From the NCBI RefSeq assembly GCF_038008685.1, contig NZ_JBBOZQ010000001.1, positions 1,736,001 through 1,800,000 of the forward strand: a stretch of 64,000 nucleotides of DNA, in the 5' to 3' direction. Position 1 is the first letter of the stretch. Each line of letters opens with the position of its first letter. The position numbers and the translations under genes were made by a program. Origin of the DNA: Lysinibacillus sp. FSL W8-0992. Lineage in GTDB: Bacteria > Bacillota > Bacilli > Bacillales_A > Planococcaceae. Shown here piece after piece: positions 37,273-43,525 of this stretch. Under the pieces are notes generated by a model, which saw only the letters and a list, made by a program, of their open reading frames with translations, was not told the origin of the DNA and made no database searches.

Positions 37273-37818
37273 ATGTTAGAGAAAGGCAACAAAGTAGTAA
37301 TGCACTCATGTATCGAAGCTAAACATTACGAAGGTATCGTTTGGACATGCAGCACTGGTGAACAAGATTTATGCGGTAGTCCAGTAGTTTGGTTAGAAGA
37401 TTACTGTGGAGCATTTGCTGCTAAATATTTGCGAAAGATAAGTGAAAACGAAAATACAGTTCCTTGCGTGGATTGTAATAAACAAATTTTACATGATTCT
37501 AACGGTTACTATTTCTACGCTTTGTCAGGTAAGTATTGCTGCAATGAATGTTATAAAAAGTCACTTCTACGCCAAAAAGTGCAAGATGAAATTGAACAAA
37601 TGCAGATTACACATACAGTTTTTAAGAATGAGGATGTAGATAGACTTCCTCTGAAAGAGCGAAGAGAATTTGCTTATTTGGAGGCGCGCATTACTGATAT
37701 AAGAACGCTAGAAGGGAAAAAACCATTCCCTAAATATATTGTGATCAATACAGACGAAGATCCTCAAATGATTGAGGAAATTATCAAGGTTATGAAACGA
37801 TTTAGGAAATGGGGTTGA
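37273..37818 (+). CDS. Phage protein with zinc-ribbon-like Cys pairs
   Basis: A 181-residue protein of unknown family. N-terminal part looks like a small beta-barrel (KGNKVVMHSC...YEGIVW), then Cys pairs CVDC and CCNEC suggest one zinc site, followed by a helical C-terminus. ATG 37273 follows GGAGGGTGAAG. Function not recognised. Confidence 0.6.
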   Translation: MLEKGNKVVMHSCIEAKHYEGIVWTCSTGEQDLCGSPVVWLEDYCGAFAAKYLRKISENENTVPCVDCNKQILHDSNGYYFYALSGKYCCNECYKKSLLRQKVQDEIEQMQITHTVFKNEDVDRLPLKERREFAYLEARITDIRTLEGKKPFPKYIVINTDEDPQMIEEIIKVMKRFRKWG

Positions 37819-37823
37819 AGCAA

Positions 37824-38183
37824 ATGTCTGAAAAAGTGAAGGTTAGCAATAAGGTGGCAGAAGCTTACCAAGAATTATTGGACAAACATGAAGGTAATTC
37901 ATTAGCCGTGGTTTACGAATGGTCTGAAAAAATACTACCTCATAAAACTGATTCTGTATTGAAAGACATTGATTGGTTTACGTTGTTGGCTTTAATGACT
38001 GGTGGATATGAGGTGTTAGATGTAACTCCAGAAGAAGAAATTGCAGAAATATATCTCAATTCCAAACAAAATATTAAAACGAAAAAATCTGTCTCAAATA
38101 ATGCTTTTAATGAAGGTGTCTGCGACGGAATAATTACAACTTTAAATTTACTTAACATGAAAATCGAAGGAGTGAATGAGTGA
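37824..38183 (+). CDS. Hypothetical early phage protein
   Basis: A 119-residue acidic protein, helical, with WFTLLALMTGGYEV in the middle, reminiscent of DUF1642-type phage proteins but not assigned. ATG 37824 is preceded by GGGG; an upstream GTG/ATG in the previous gene is possible. Overlaps the next gene. Confidence 0.6.
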   Translation: MSEKVKVSNKVAEAYQELLDKHEGNSLAVVYEWSEKILPHKTDSVLKDIDWFTLLALMTGGYEVLDVTPEEEIAEIYLNSKQNIKTKKSVSNNAFNEGVCDGIITTLNLLNMKIEGVNE

Positions 38184-38353
38184 TGAATAAACGTCAAGAG
38201 AGAAAAGTGTTTGTTTCACTGGTTACAAAAATCGTTGGAAGTAACTTAGGCTTGCAAGTGGTTAAAGCTACTAGACCTGAAAAGCAAGTGCTAAGGAAGC
38301 ATACAGAAGCTGTGTACTCGGCAGTTAAATTAGTCCAAGAGGAAATGGAGTGA
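38183..38353 (+). CDS. 56-residue basic phage protein
   Basis: ATG 38183 to TGA 38351, with GAAGGAG upstream and tight packing. Basic, with one predicted helix at the end (AVYSAVKLVQEEME). No family recognised. Its first 20 bases of initiation region recur before the next gene. Confidence 0.65.
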   Translation: MNKRQERKVFVSLVTKIVGSNLGLQVVKATRPEKQVLRKHTEAVYSAVKLVQEEME

Positions 38354-38360
38354 ATGAGTG

Positions 38361-38570
38361 ATGAATCCAACATTTCTAGGCTTTGGAGTTATACCATACG
38401 CAATCATTATTTGGCACATGGATGGTCAAGCAGACCACAGATCGATTTGCGGAGATGAGCAAGATATTCAAGATATGCTTGAGCGTCATCAAACGGAAGG
38501 GGATTTTTACAGCCGATACGATGCGGCGAAAGTTTACTATCCAGCGCAGAGAGAGGAGATGATTGCATGA
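38361..38570 (+). CDS. 69-residue phage protein
   Basis: Begins at ATG 38361 with the same leader (GGAGTGAATGAGTG) as the preceding gene. Hydrophobic start (FLGFGVIPYAIIIW) and polar tail. Unknown family. Ends in an ATGA overlap with the next gene. Confidence 0.6.
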   Translation: MNPTFLGFGVIPYAIIIWHMDGQADHRSICGDEQDIQDMLERHQTEGDFYSRYDAAKVYYPAQREEMIA

Positions 38571-38737
38571 GTAGAGAGATTAAAATAATACAAATCCTTG
38601 ACGACATTCGTTCACAAACGCTTGTAGGTAACACTTACAAGTTGTTATCAATTGATTCATGCAAAATGGCTACAACGAAATGTGGCAGACACTTTTTTGA
38701 AGGTGAATATGAAATTATTGAAGGTGATTCCAATTGA
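38567..38737 (+). CDS. 56-residue phage protein before ssb
   Basis: ATG 38567 overlaps the previous stop (ATGA) and the gene runs to TGA 38735-38737, overlapping the ssb start by four bases. The overlaps on both sides support it. Contains KLLSIDSCK and KCGRHFFEGEYEI; no family recognised. Confidence 0.65.
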   Translation: MSREIKIIQILDDIRSQTLVGNTYKLLSIDSCKMATTKCGRHFFEGEYEIIEGDSN

Positions 38738-39240
38738 TTAACCGAGTCGTTATAGTTGGCCGACTTACAGCTGATCCGGAGCTCCGTTACACTCCGTCAG
38801 GAATTGCTTCTTGTAAGTTTCGAGTGGCAGTCAACAGACCATTCAAAAATGAAGGTGAGCAACAGGCAGATTTCATCCCGTGTATGGCATGGCGCAAAAA
38901 CGCGGAGAATCTAGCGAACTTCATGAAGAAAGGTAATTTAATTGGTTTGGAGGGCAAAATCCAAACAGGCAGCTATGAGGGGCAGGATAGGAAACGTGTT
39001 TTTACAACTGATGCAGTAGCCGACAGCATTCAATTCTTAGAGCCAAGAAACAGCACAGGAGGCTCACAGAGTACGCCAAACTATCAATCTAGTACAAATA
39101 CAGGTGGAACGAATCAAAACCCACCACAGGGCAATTATAGCGGTAATAATAACCAACCAAGTTATACGAGAGTGGATGAAGATCCATTTGCTAATACAAA
39201 GGCACCGATTGAGGTTGATGAATCAGATTTGCCTTTCTAA
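38734..39240 (+). CDS. ssb: Single-stranded DNA-binding protein
   Basis: A 168-residue SSB with a single OB fold (1-105; INRVVIVGRLTADPELRYT), a Gly/Asn/Gln-rich linker and the acidic tip DESDLPF that recruits partners. TTG start after GAAGGTGA. Phage-encoded SSB acts with RecT and the replication proteins here. Confidence 0.94.
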   Translation: MINRVVIVGRLTADPELRYTPSGIASCKFRVAVNRPFKNEGEQQADFIPCMAWRKNAENLANFMKKGNLIGLEGKIQTGSYEGQDRKRVFTTDAVADSIQFLEPRNSTGGSQSTPNYQSSTNTGGTNQNPPQGNYSGNNNQPSYTRVDEDPFANTKAPIEVDESDLPF

Positions 39241-39252
39241 GGAGTGATTTAT

Positions 39253-39456
39253 ATGCCAAATACACAAAAACGCAAAATCTTGTACGATAGGACACTTAGG
39301 GATTTACAAAAGCAAATTATTTTTCAAGAGCATGCAGCTTATATACCAATAAGCACGGTTAAGTTTTATGAAAATGAAAAATATCCATATCAAATTTTAG
39401 TAGAGAAAAAGTGGCTAGCGAAGGAGCGTAAAAATGAACTTAATAAAATTATTTGA
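39253..39456 (+). CDS. Small basic phage protein
   Basis: A 67-residue Lys/Arg-rich protein (MPNTQKRK...). ATG 39253 is eight bases from GGAG; GTG 39244 overlaps that site and is rejected. Overlaps the dUTPase gene by 23 bases. Unknown function. Confidence 0.6.
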   Translation: MPNTQKRKILYDRTLRDLQKQIIFQEHAAYIPISTVKFYENEKYPYQILVEKKWLAKERKNELNKII

Positions 39457-40012
39457 TACACAGGCAGTGTTGGACGAGCACATCATGCAGGAGCATCCTG
39501 AGTTACGAGGGCAGAACAATCTTGATTGGAAGCTGTTAGCGCTACAAGTTGAGCTAGGTGAATGTGCTAACGAATGGCGTGGGTTTAAGAAATGGAGTAA
39601 GGACCAAGAGCCGAGAGTTTACAAAAAAGAAACACATTATGTTGATGTACCAACTGATAATCCCAATTGGATTGAAAGAAAAGATATTGGCGAAGTAAGA
39701 AACCCACTACTAGAAGAATACGTTGACTGCTTGCATTTCATTTTGAGTATTGGGTTGGAACATGCATTCAATGATATTGCGGAAGATTTAGAGATTGAAC
39801 CATTAAAAGAAAGAGATATAACACAACAATTTACAGCGCTTATGAGAACGGATTGGGAGATTTACGAAGAGTGGAAAGGCGGTTACTATCACGAAGGTTT
39901 GGAGCTGTTTATAGGTCTTGGCGAAATGCTTGGCTTCACATGGGAACAGGTCGAGGATGCTTACTACGCAAAGAACAAGGTCAACCATGAGCGTCAAAAC
40001 GCTGGTTATTGA
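39434..40012 (+). CDS. Dimeric dUTP diphosphatase (MazG-like fold)
   Basis: A 192-residue all-alpha dUTPase of the type found in Gram-positive phages. Metal-binding helices carry ELGECANEWRGFK and EEYVDCLHF. Removes dUTP to protect phage DNA. In staphylococcal phages related dUTPases also act as derepressors of pathogenicity islands; that is not implied here. Confidence 0.85.
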   Translation: MNLIKLFDTQAVLDEHIMQEHPELRGQNNLDWKLLALQVELGECANEWRGFKKWSKDQEPRVYKKETHYVDVPTDNPNWIERKDIGEVRNPLLEEYVDCLHFILSIGLEHAFNDIAEDLEIEPLKERDITQQFTALMRTDWEIYEEWKGGYYHEGLELFIGLGEMLGFTWEQVEDAYYAKNKVNHERQNAGY

Positions 40013-40020
40013 GGTGCAAC

Positions 40021-40200
40021 ATGAAAGAATATGCATTATTCAAAGGTGAACAGATGGTAGGCATAGGAACCGTAGAGGAAATAGCAGAGGAACGTGGTGT
40101 TAAGCCTAAAACAATTCAGTTTTACATGTCTAGGGCTTATCAAAGACGCGCTAAAAGTGAAGTGAATAATAGATTACAGCTTATTAAGCTTGAGGATTAG
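40021..40200 (+). CDS. Small HTH-like phage protein
   Basis: A 59-residue protein with a helix-turn-helix-like stretch (TVEEIAEERGVKPKTIQFYMS). ATG 40021 follows GAGGTG. May be a DNA-binding regulator; unassigned. Confidence 0.6.
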   Translation: MKEYALFKGEQMVGIGTVEEIAEERGVKPKTIQFYMSRAYQRRAKSEVNNRLQLIKLED

Positions 40201-40208
40201 ATACACGC

Positions 40209-40243
40209 TGCTGGTAGAACAGAATTAGATTTTTCTATCAGCA
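40209..40243. other. Stem-loop before rusA
   Basis: TGCTGGTAGA pairs with TCTATCAGCA (one G-U) around a 15-base loop in the short gap. No T tract follows, so it is not an obvious terminator. Confidence 0.4.
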
Positions 40244-40274
40244 AATTAATAAGAGTGCTAACAGGAGGGCAAAC

Positions 40275-40700
40275 ATGAACGTACTAAAAATTGAAATACC
40301 AGGTGTCATCCAAGCGCAAGAACGACCTCGCTTTAGTAGAAAAGGCAAGAACGTTAAAACATACGATGCACCAAAGAGCAAGGACTTCAAAGACTTTGTA
40401 AAGCTTGTAGCATGGCAAAATAAGCCGTCTGAATTGATTACAGGACCGATAAAGCTACAAGCTGATATTTATCTCATGCCACCAAAGAAATACCATACAG
40501 GGCCAAAGAGAGCGCTAATAGCTAGTGGTGAATTACGACCAACTACGAAACCTGATGCGGATAACCTAATTAAGGGCATAAAGGATGGGTGTAACAAAAT
40601 CATCTGGAATGATGACTCTCAAATTGTTGATATGACTGTAAGAAAGTTTTATTCAGAGCATCCGAGAGCAGAGGTGACGATTGAGTGGGGCGAAAAGTAG
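40275..40700 (+). CDS. rusA: RusA-family Holliday junction resolvase
   Basis: A 141-residue RusA-type resolvase: RPRFSRKGKNV at the N-terminus and the metal-binding Asp set in TKPDADNLIKGIKDG and NDDSQIVDM. Resolves branched DNA before packaging. Ribosome site AGGAGGG. Confidence 0.9.
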   Translation: MNVLKIEIPGVIQAQERPRFSRKGKNVKTYDAPKSKDFKDFVKLVAWQNKPSELITGPIKLQADIYLMPPKKYHTGPKRALIASGELRPTTKPDADNLIKGIKDGCNKIIWNDDSQIVDMTVRKFYSEHPRAEVTIEWGEK

Positions 40701-40996
40701 CAGGAAGATACATTTTATTCTCGCAACCAGAACACGAAATGTTGCAACTGGATTTCACACATGAACAGATCGAAAAATTTATCGGTATGTGGGAAGCTGA
40801 TTTCTCAATTAATTTGATTTATCGCAAGTTGAATATTCATAAGGTTAGTGCTGCTCTTATAGCAATCGATTTGGAGTTGTTGGGAGTAATTAAACCAAGG
40901 AAACATGGATTAATCGGCAAAAGGTTAGATGGTGATTATGATGCTTGGTTTGAAGAGTTTAAAAAGAAAAAAGAGCTAGTGCTGTGTAGTAGTTGA
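40685..40996 (+). CDS. Hypothetical phage protein
   Basis: A 103-residue protein starting with GTG 40685, coupled to rusA by a 16-base overlap and preceded by AGAGGTGA. Predicted helical with an HTH-like segment (SINLIYRKLNIHKVSAALIAID). Function unknown. Confidence 0.6.
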   Translation: MGRKVAGRYILFSQPEHEMLQLDFTHEQIEKFIGMWEADFSINLIYRKLNIHKVSAALIAIDLELLGVIKPRKHGLIGKRLDGDYDAWFEEFKKKKELVLCSS

Positions 40997-41025
40997 AAGA
41001 TAATGTGCAGCAGGGGGTGAAGAAG

Positions 41026-41298
41026 TTGAAACAGATGCCTTATGAAATAAAACAAAAGTTACGTCAGTATGACAAGGCGAATGCAAAAGTACAATCTTTA
41101 CACGGAGAGTTAGTGAAAATCTTCGAACAATATAATGTTCCATACGAAAACCTGGTTGCTTGTCAAGAGTATGGAGACTACAAAGAAGAACATGCAACAG
41201 AAGCCTTTGCATTTATTAATAACTGCGAGGGTCATATCGAAGATAATATTGCTGATATTGAAGAAATATTTTTGTATTTTGTTAATCGAAATAACTGA
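41026..41298 (+). CDS. Hypothetical acidic phage protein
   Basis: A 90-residue helical protein. TTG 41026 lies about eight bases after AGGGGGTGA and is preferred; ATG 41035 is an alternative. Acidic C-terminal half (HIEDNIADIEEIFLYFV). Unassigned. Confidence 0.55.
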   Translation: MKQMPYEIKQKLRQYDKANAKVQSLHGELVKIFEQYNVPYENLVACQEYGDYKEEHATEAFAFINNCEGHIEDNIADIEEIFLYFVNRNN

Positions 41299-41344
41299 AA
41301 AATATGAGTATTAGATAAAAATTGTTCAGAAAGGAGATTGTTAA

Positions 41345-41614
41345 ATGAGTGAAAATAATAGAGAAATCCTAGAAGGTCTTGACCCATTATTTAAAAAGGC
41401 TGAAAAAGAAGGATTATGGTTTTATTCCACTTACCAGCATTTGTGGTTTTCACCACAGGAATTGAAGAATGAACATTTAAACGGAAGATTTATATGGGGT
41501 GCAGTAAATTGGACTTTAAGAAGTCCGCATGAAAAATTAAAGCAACTTGAAGATCAGGCAGTTGAATTAAGTAAAGAGATAGAGAGTTTTAAACGAAGAA
41601 TTAGAAACTACTGA
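41345..41614 (+). CDS. Hypothetical phage protein with coiled-coil end
   Basis: An 89-residue protein; aromatic N-terminal half (LWFYSTYQHLWFS) and a coiled-coil tail (LKQLEDQAVELSKEIESFKRRI). Good ribosome site (AAAGGAG). Unassigned. Confidence 0.6.
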   Translation: MSENNREILEGLDPLFKKAEKEGLWFYSTYQHLWFSPQELKNEHLNGRFIWGAVNWTLRSPHEKLKQLEDQAVELSKEIESFKRRIRNY

Positions 41615-41636
41615 ACAATTTGAGGATTAAACAAAA

Positions 41637-41660
41637 AAGAGCGATTAAAACATCGCTCTA
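41637..41660 (-). terminator. Terminator for the minus-strand small membrane gene
   Basis: On the minus strand AGAGCGATGTTTTAATCGCTCT is followed by TTTTTTG. It lies 25 bases after the stop of the 40-residue gene at 41685-41807. Confidence 0.85.
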
Positions 41661-41684
41661 TAAATCTATTATGTATTAAAGAAA

Positions 41685-41807
41685 TTACTTGTTTCTTTCA
41701 AGTTCTTCGATACGTTTTTCTAGCTTTTTAATCTTACCATCAGCTGATGATGCAAATGCAAACGCAGCTGCCGCAAGTGTAAAAGCTACTAAAGCAAAAG
41801 TATTCAT
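41685..41807 (-). CDS. 40-residue membrane plus coiled-coil peptide
   Basis: ATG at 41807 on the minus strand follows AGGAGG at seven bases and the frame ends at 41685. Residues 4-20 are hydrophobic and Ala-rich; residues 24-40 are a heptad-like charged helix (KIKKLEKRIEELERN). It has its own terminator and runs against the early operon, so it is a separately expressed unit, perhaps during lysogeny. Confidence 0.7.
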   Translation of the reverse strand: MNTFALVAFTLAAAAFAFASSADGKIKKLEKRIEELERNK

Positions 41808-41912
41808 TGGAAACCTCCTGATATTGATAAAGGAAACTGTTCAAATTTATTTACGGATGAAAATGGAAAAAGTTTCGAACAGATTTATGTAGTCCAATGA
41901 TTTTTGATAAAT

Positions 41913-41993
41913 AAAAAAGCCGCAGCGTTTGCAGACGCTACAGCTCGAATTGGTTTATGCCCTTTTAGGCTAGTCAGTAAAAGAAGTATAACA
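41913..41993 (-). ncRNA. Candidate minus-strand tiny RNA, unit 3
   Basis: On the minus strand: extended -10 TGTTATACT (41993-41985), about 35 bases, then a hairpin with AGCGT-loop-ACGCT core (41944-41919) and six T (41918-41913). Predicted RNA about 66 bases. Same plan as units 1 and 2. Confidence 0.45.
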
Positions 41994-41997
41994 TAGT

Positions 41998-42014
41998 TTA
42001 GGGGGCAAACCTAA
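41998..42014 (+). promoter_or_regulatory. Third GGGCAAA-loop hairpin over the start of the late regulator
   Basis: TTAGG, loop GGGCAAA, CCTAA. The ATG of the next gene begins at 42014, so the hairpin contains its ribosome site and touches the start codon. With 30585-30651 it forms a family of same-loop, different-stem hairpins. Confidence 0.55.
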
Positions 42015-42502
42015 TGGGCAAACAAGGGCAAACAGTAAAAGAAGTATGGTCAGAGTCAGACATCGATTATCTAGTGAAAAACTATCGTTTCTGGAAGAAA
42101 GAAATCAATCGATTAGAAAGAGTTTTATACGGTGGAAGTAGCGCAATGGGATCTTGGGGCGTAGCTCAATATGGAATAGATGCAGCAATGCCAAAAGGGA
42201 GTTCTATTCGTAGTGCCGAAGAACTCAAAAGAATGGATGTACGTGAACGAGGTCAAATTGAACGATTAGAAAAGTTGCGTACTTACGTTTATGCATTGGA
42301 GATAGCCTACAATTTAATTGAGGACGAGCAGCTTACAACGATTTATGATTGCTTACTTGATGGAATGACATACCGCCAAATTGCAGAGCATCTATCAGCA
42401 TCAAAGGATTATGTACGGTTAAAGAAGCAAATTATTTTTAGCCAAATTAGCCAAAATAGCCAAGTAAGTACGATTTTGACCTACGAAAAATTTGCAGTGT
42501 AG
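42014..42502 (+). CDS. ArpU/RinA-like late transcription regulator
   Basis: A 162-residue protein with a C-terminal sigma-70 region-4-like HTH (LLDGMTYRQIAEHLSASKDYVRLKK). Size and position at the end of the early region, just before packaging genes, fit the ArpU/RinA class of late activators. ATG 42014 with GGGGG upstream. Three 9-base repeats and a promoter lie in or after its end. The family assignment is by pattern and position. Confidence 0.7.
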   Translation: MGKQGQTVKEVWSESDIDYLVKNYRFWKKEINRLERVLYGGSSAMGSWGVAQYGIDAAMPKGSSIRSAEELKRMDVRERGQIERLEKLRTYVYALEIAYNLIEDEQLTTIYDCLLDGMTYRQIAEHLSASKDYVRLKKQIIFSQISQNSQVSTILTYEKFAV

Positions 42503-42505
42503 AAT
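42476..42505 (+). promoter_or_regulatory. Candidate promoter at the early/late boundary
   Basis: TTGACC, 18-base spacer, TAGAAT, overlapping the end of the ArpU-like gene. Just upstream, TAGCCAAnT occurs three times in tandem (42439-42465). It would read into the gap and the Acb2-like gene. Confidence 0.5.
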
Positions 42506-42917
42506 GAAGGGGAGGTCGGACAGGTAAATGTTTCTTCTCTTGGTATTTATAAAATCCTAAATATTAGGGAAAGGCAGACCGACGACCGACCTGCGCTTGT
42601 CAGATTAGTCCGGAGCGCGACATACATGGCCGGCCTATTTATTTAAAAAGATTAGGTATCTTAATTAATATAAAGGGCTAAAAAACGGAATAAGGAGTGG
42701 TTATCATGTGAACTTCGCCCACTTTCCATTTTGATCAGTCAAACTTACTAAACGTGCACGGAAATGCACGAACACAATTCACTTGCAATAATAACGTGGT
42801 GTAGCTCTACCGCGGTTCTAAAAGTGAGCTAACTCGACAGTTTTACCACAATAGAATAATAGACGAATGCAAGACAACTTGAGATTCGAGGGGTTTTTAT
42901 TATGGAGGGAGATTATT
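42506..42917. other. Non-coding gap before packaging genes (possible pac or RNA region)
   Basis: About 410 bases without a convincing gene. It contains AGGTCGG (42513-42519) and CCGACCT (42586-42592) as distant inverted repeats, CCTAA/TTAGG around 42556-42569, a GGAGTGG ribosome-like site followed by ATG-TGA (start then stop, about 42708), and a foldable segment at 42796-42849. The place just upstream of terminase is where a packaging site is often found. Confidence 0.4.
42796..42849. other. Compact multi-hairpin segment
   Basis: GTGGT (42796) pairs with ACCAC (42849); inside are GTAG/CTAC and GTGAG/CTCgAC hairpins. It has a tRNA-like outline but lacks a seven-base acceptor stem and canonical T arm, so it is not called a tRNA. 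Confidence 0.35.
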
Positions 42918-43121
42918 ATGGATCCAAAACTCGAAAACAACTTTATGTACCACGCTCCGAAAGAAGGGCAACCAGAAAAGTACGAGGCAATTCGTGAAAA
43001 AGCGAAAGAGCTTGCTTACTTGATTGAAGAAGTGTGTCCTAACAGCCGAGAGAAGTCAGTTGCTATGACGAACCTTGAAACTGCTGTTATGTGGGCTAAT
43101 GCCTCAATTGCACGTAATTAA
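42918..43121 (+). CDS. acb2: Acb2-like anti-CBASS protein (predicted cyclic oligonucleotide sponge)
   Basis: A 67-residue helical protein with the pattern I recall for the Acb2/Tad1 hairpin family: FMYHAPKEGQPEKYEAIR, AKELAYLIEEVCPNSREKS and ETAVMWANASIARN. Tyr11 is at the position reported as a ligand-stacking residue in Acb2. Known Acb2 proteins are hexamers that bind cyclic di- and trinucleotides and so blunt CBASS defence. Start 42918 follows TGGAGGG; an upstream frame is ignored. Own terminator follows. Family call from memory of the motif; ligand range unknown. Confidence 0.78.
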   Translation: MDPKLENNFMYHAPKEGQPEKYEAIREKAKELAYLIEEVCPNSREKSVAMTNLETAVMWANASIARN

Positions 43122-43146
43122 GAGCCTTCATACGAGGGCTTTTTCT
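43121..43146 (+). terminator. Terminator after the Acb2-like gene
   Basis: AGCCTTC, loop ATAC, GAGGGCT, then TTTTTC. It separates this gene from the terminase operon. Confidence 0.8.
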
Positions 43147-43222
43147 TTTGCTTTGAAAACTGCATCAAACAGCCAAAACGTTAACTGTTGAGAGGGTAGA
43201 GTTTGGTGTGGTTTTGAGAGTG

Positions 43223-43253
43223 AAAAAGCCCTTCCTAAACAAAGGAAGGACTG
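43223..43253 (-). terminator. Terminator for the minus-strand LSm-like gene
   Basis: On the minus strand GTCCTTCCT-TTGTT-TAGGAAGGGC followed by five T, ending a few bases after the gene at 43260-43454. Confidence 0.85.
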
Positions 43254-43259
43254 CACTAA

Positions 43260-43454
43260 TCAAGTATACGCTTCTGTAATTGATTTAACAGAAGATAAAG
43301 GGATAAATGACCTATCATTACTACTGCGCATATATACAATGATAACATTTAAATCTTTATCAATACCTTCTAACTTTCCAAGTTCTTTGTCAGAATCAAT
43401 AAATTCAATTCTAATAAATTTTCCAACTAATTCATCTAATTTAAATTTATTCAA
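43260..43454 (-). CDS. Small LSm-like protein, minus strand
   Basis: A 64-residue probable beta-barrel: LVGKFIRIEFIDSDKELGKLEG ... FIPLSSVKSI. Its pattern resembles the small gene at 48635-48835 (LGETIRVTFTDGQILEG). The best start, TTG 43454, sits directly after AAAGGAG with almost no spacer, so the start is uncertain. An extended -10 (TGTTATAAT) lies just upstream and a terminator downstream, so it is an independent minus-strand unit. Function unknown; could be an orphan immunity-like protein. Confidence 0.6.
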   Translation of the reverse strand: MNKFKLDELVGKFIRIEFIDSDKELGKLEGIDKDLNVIIVYMRSSNDRSFIPLSSVKSITEAYT

Positions 43455-43525
43455 CTCCTTTCAAATATTATTATAACAGTAATTTGAATGGAATTTAAGT
43501 GTTCTGGAGGTGGTGTTTATGAGAT

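Noticed and set aside
41818-41901. Coding-looking fragment (…LFTDENGKSFEQIYVVQ) on the plus strand
   Set aside because: No start codon or ribosome site in frame; it could be a relic but cannot be supported.
27119-41960. CRISPR array or spacer-like repeats in the prophage
   Set aside because: No regularly spaced direct repeats of CRISPR type were seen; the repeats present are short iterons, operators or hairpins.
42754-42769. GTGCACGGAAATGCAC as another repressor operator
   Set aside because: The spacer is six bases rather than five, and it is 13 kb from the switch; probably chance.
42796-42849. Possible phage tRNA
   Set aside because: GTGGT/ACCAC gives only five acceptor pairs, and there is no canonical T arm or anticodon arm of the right size.
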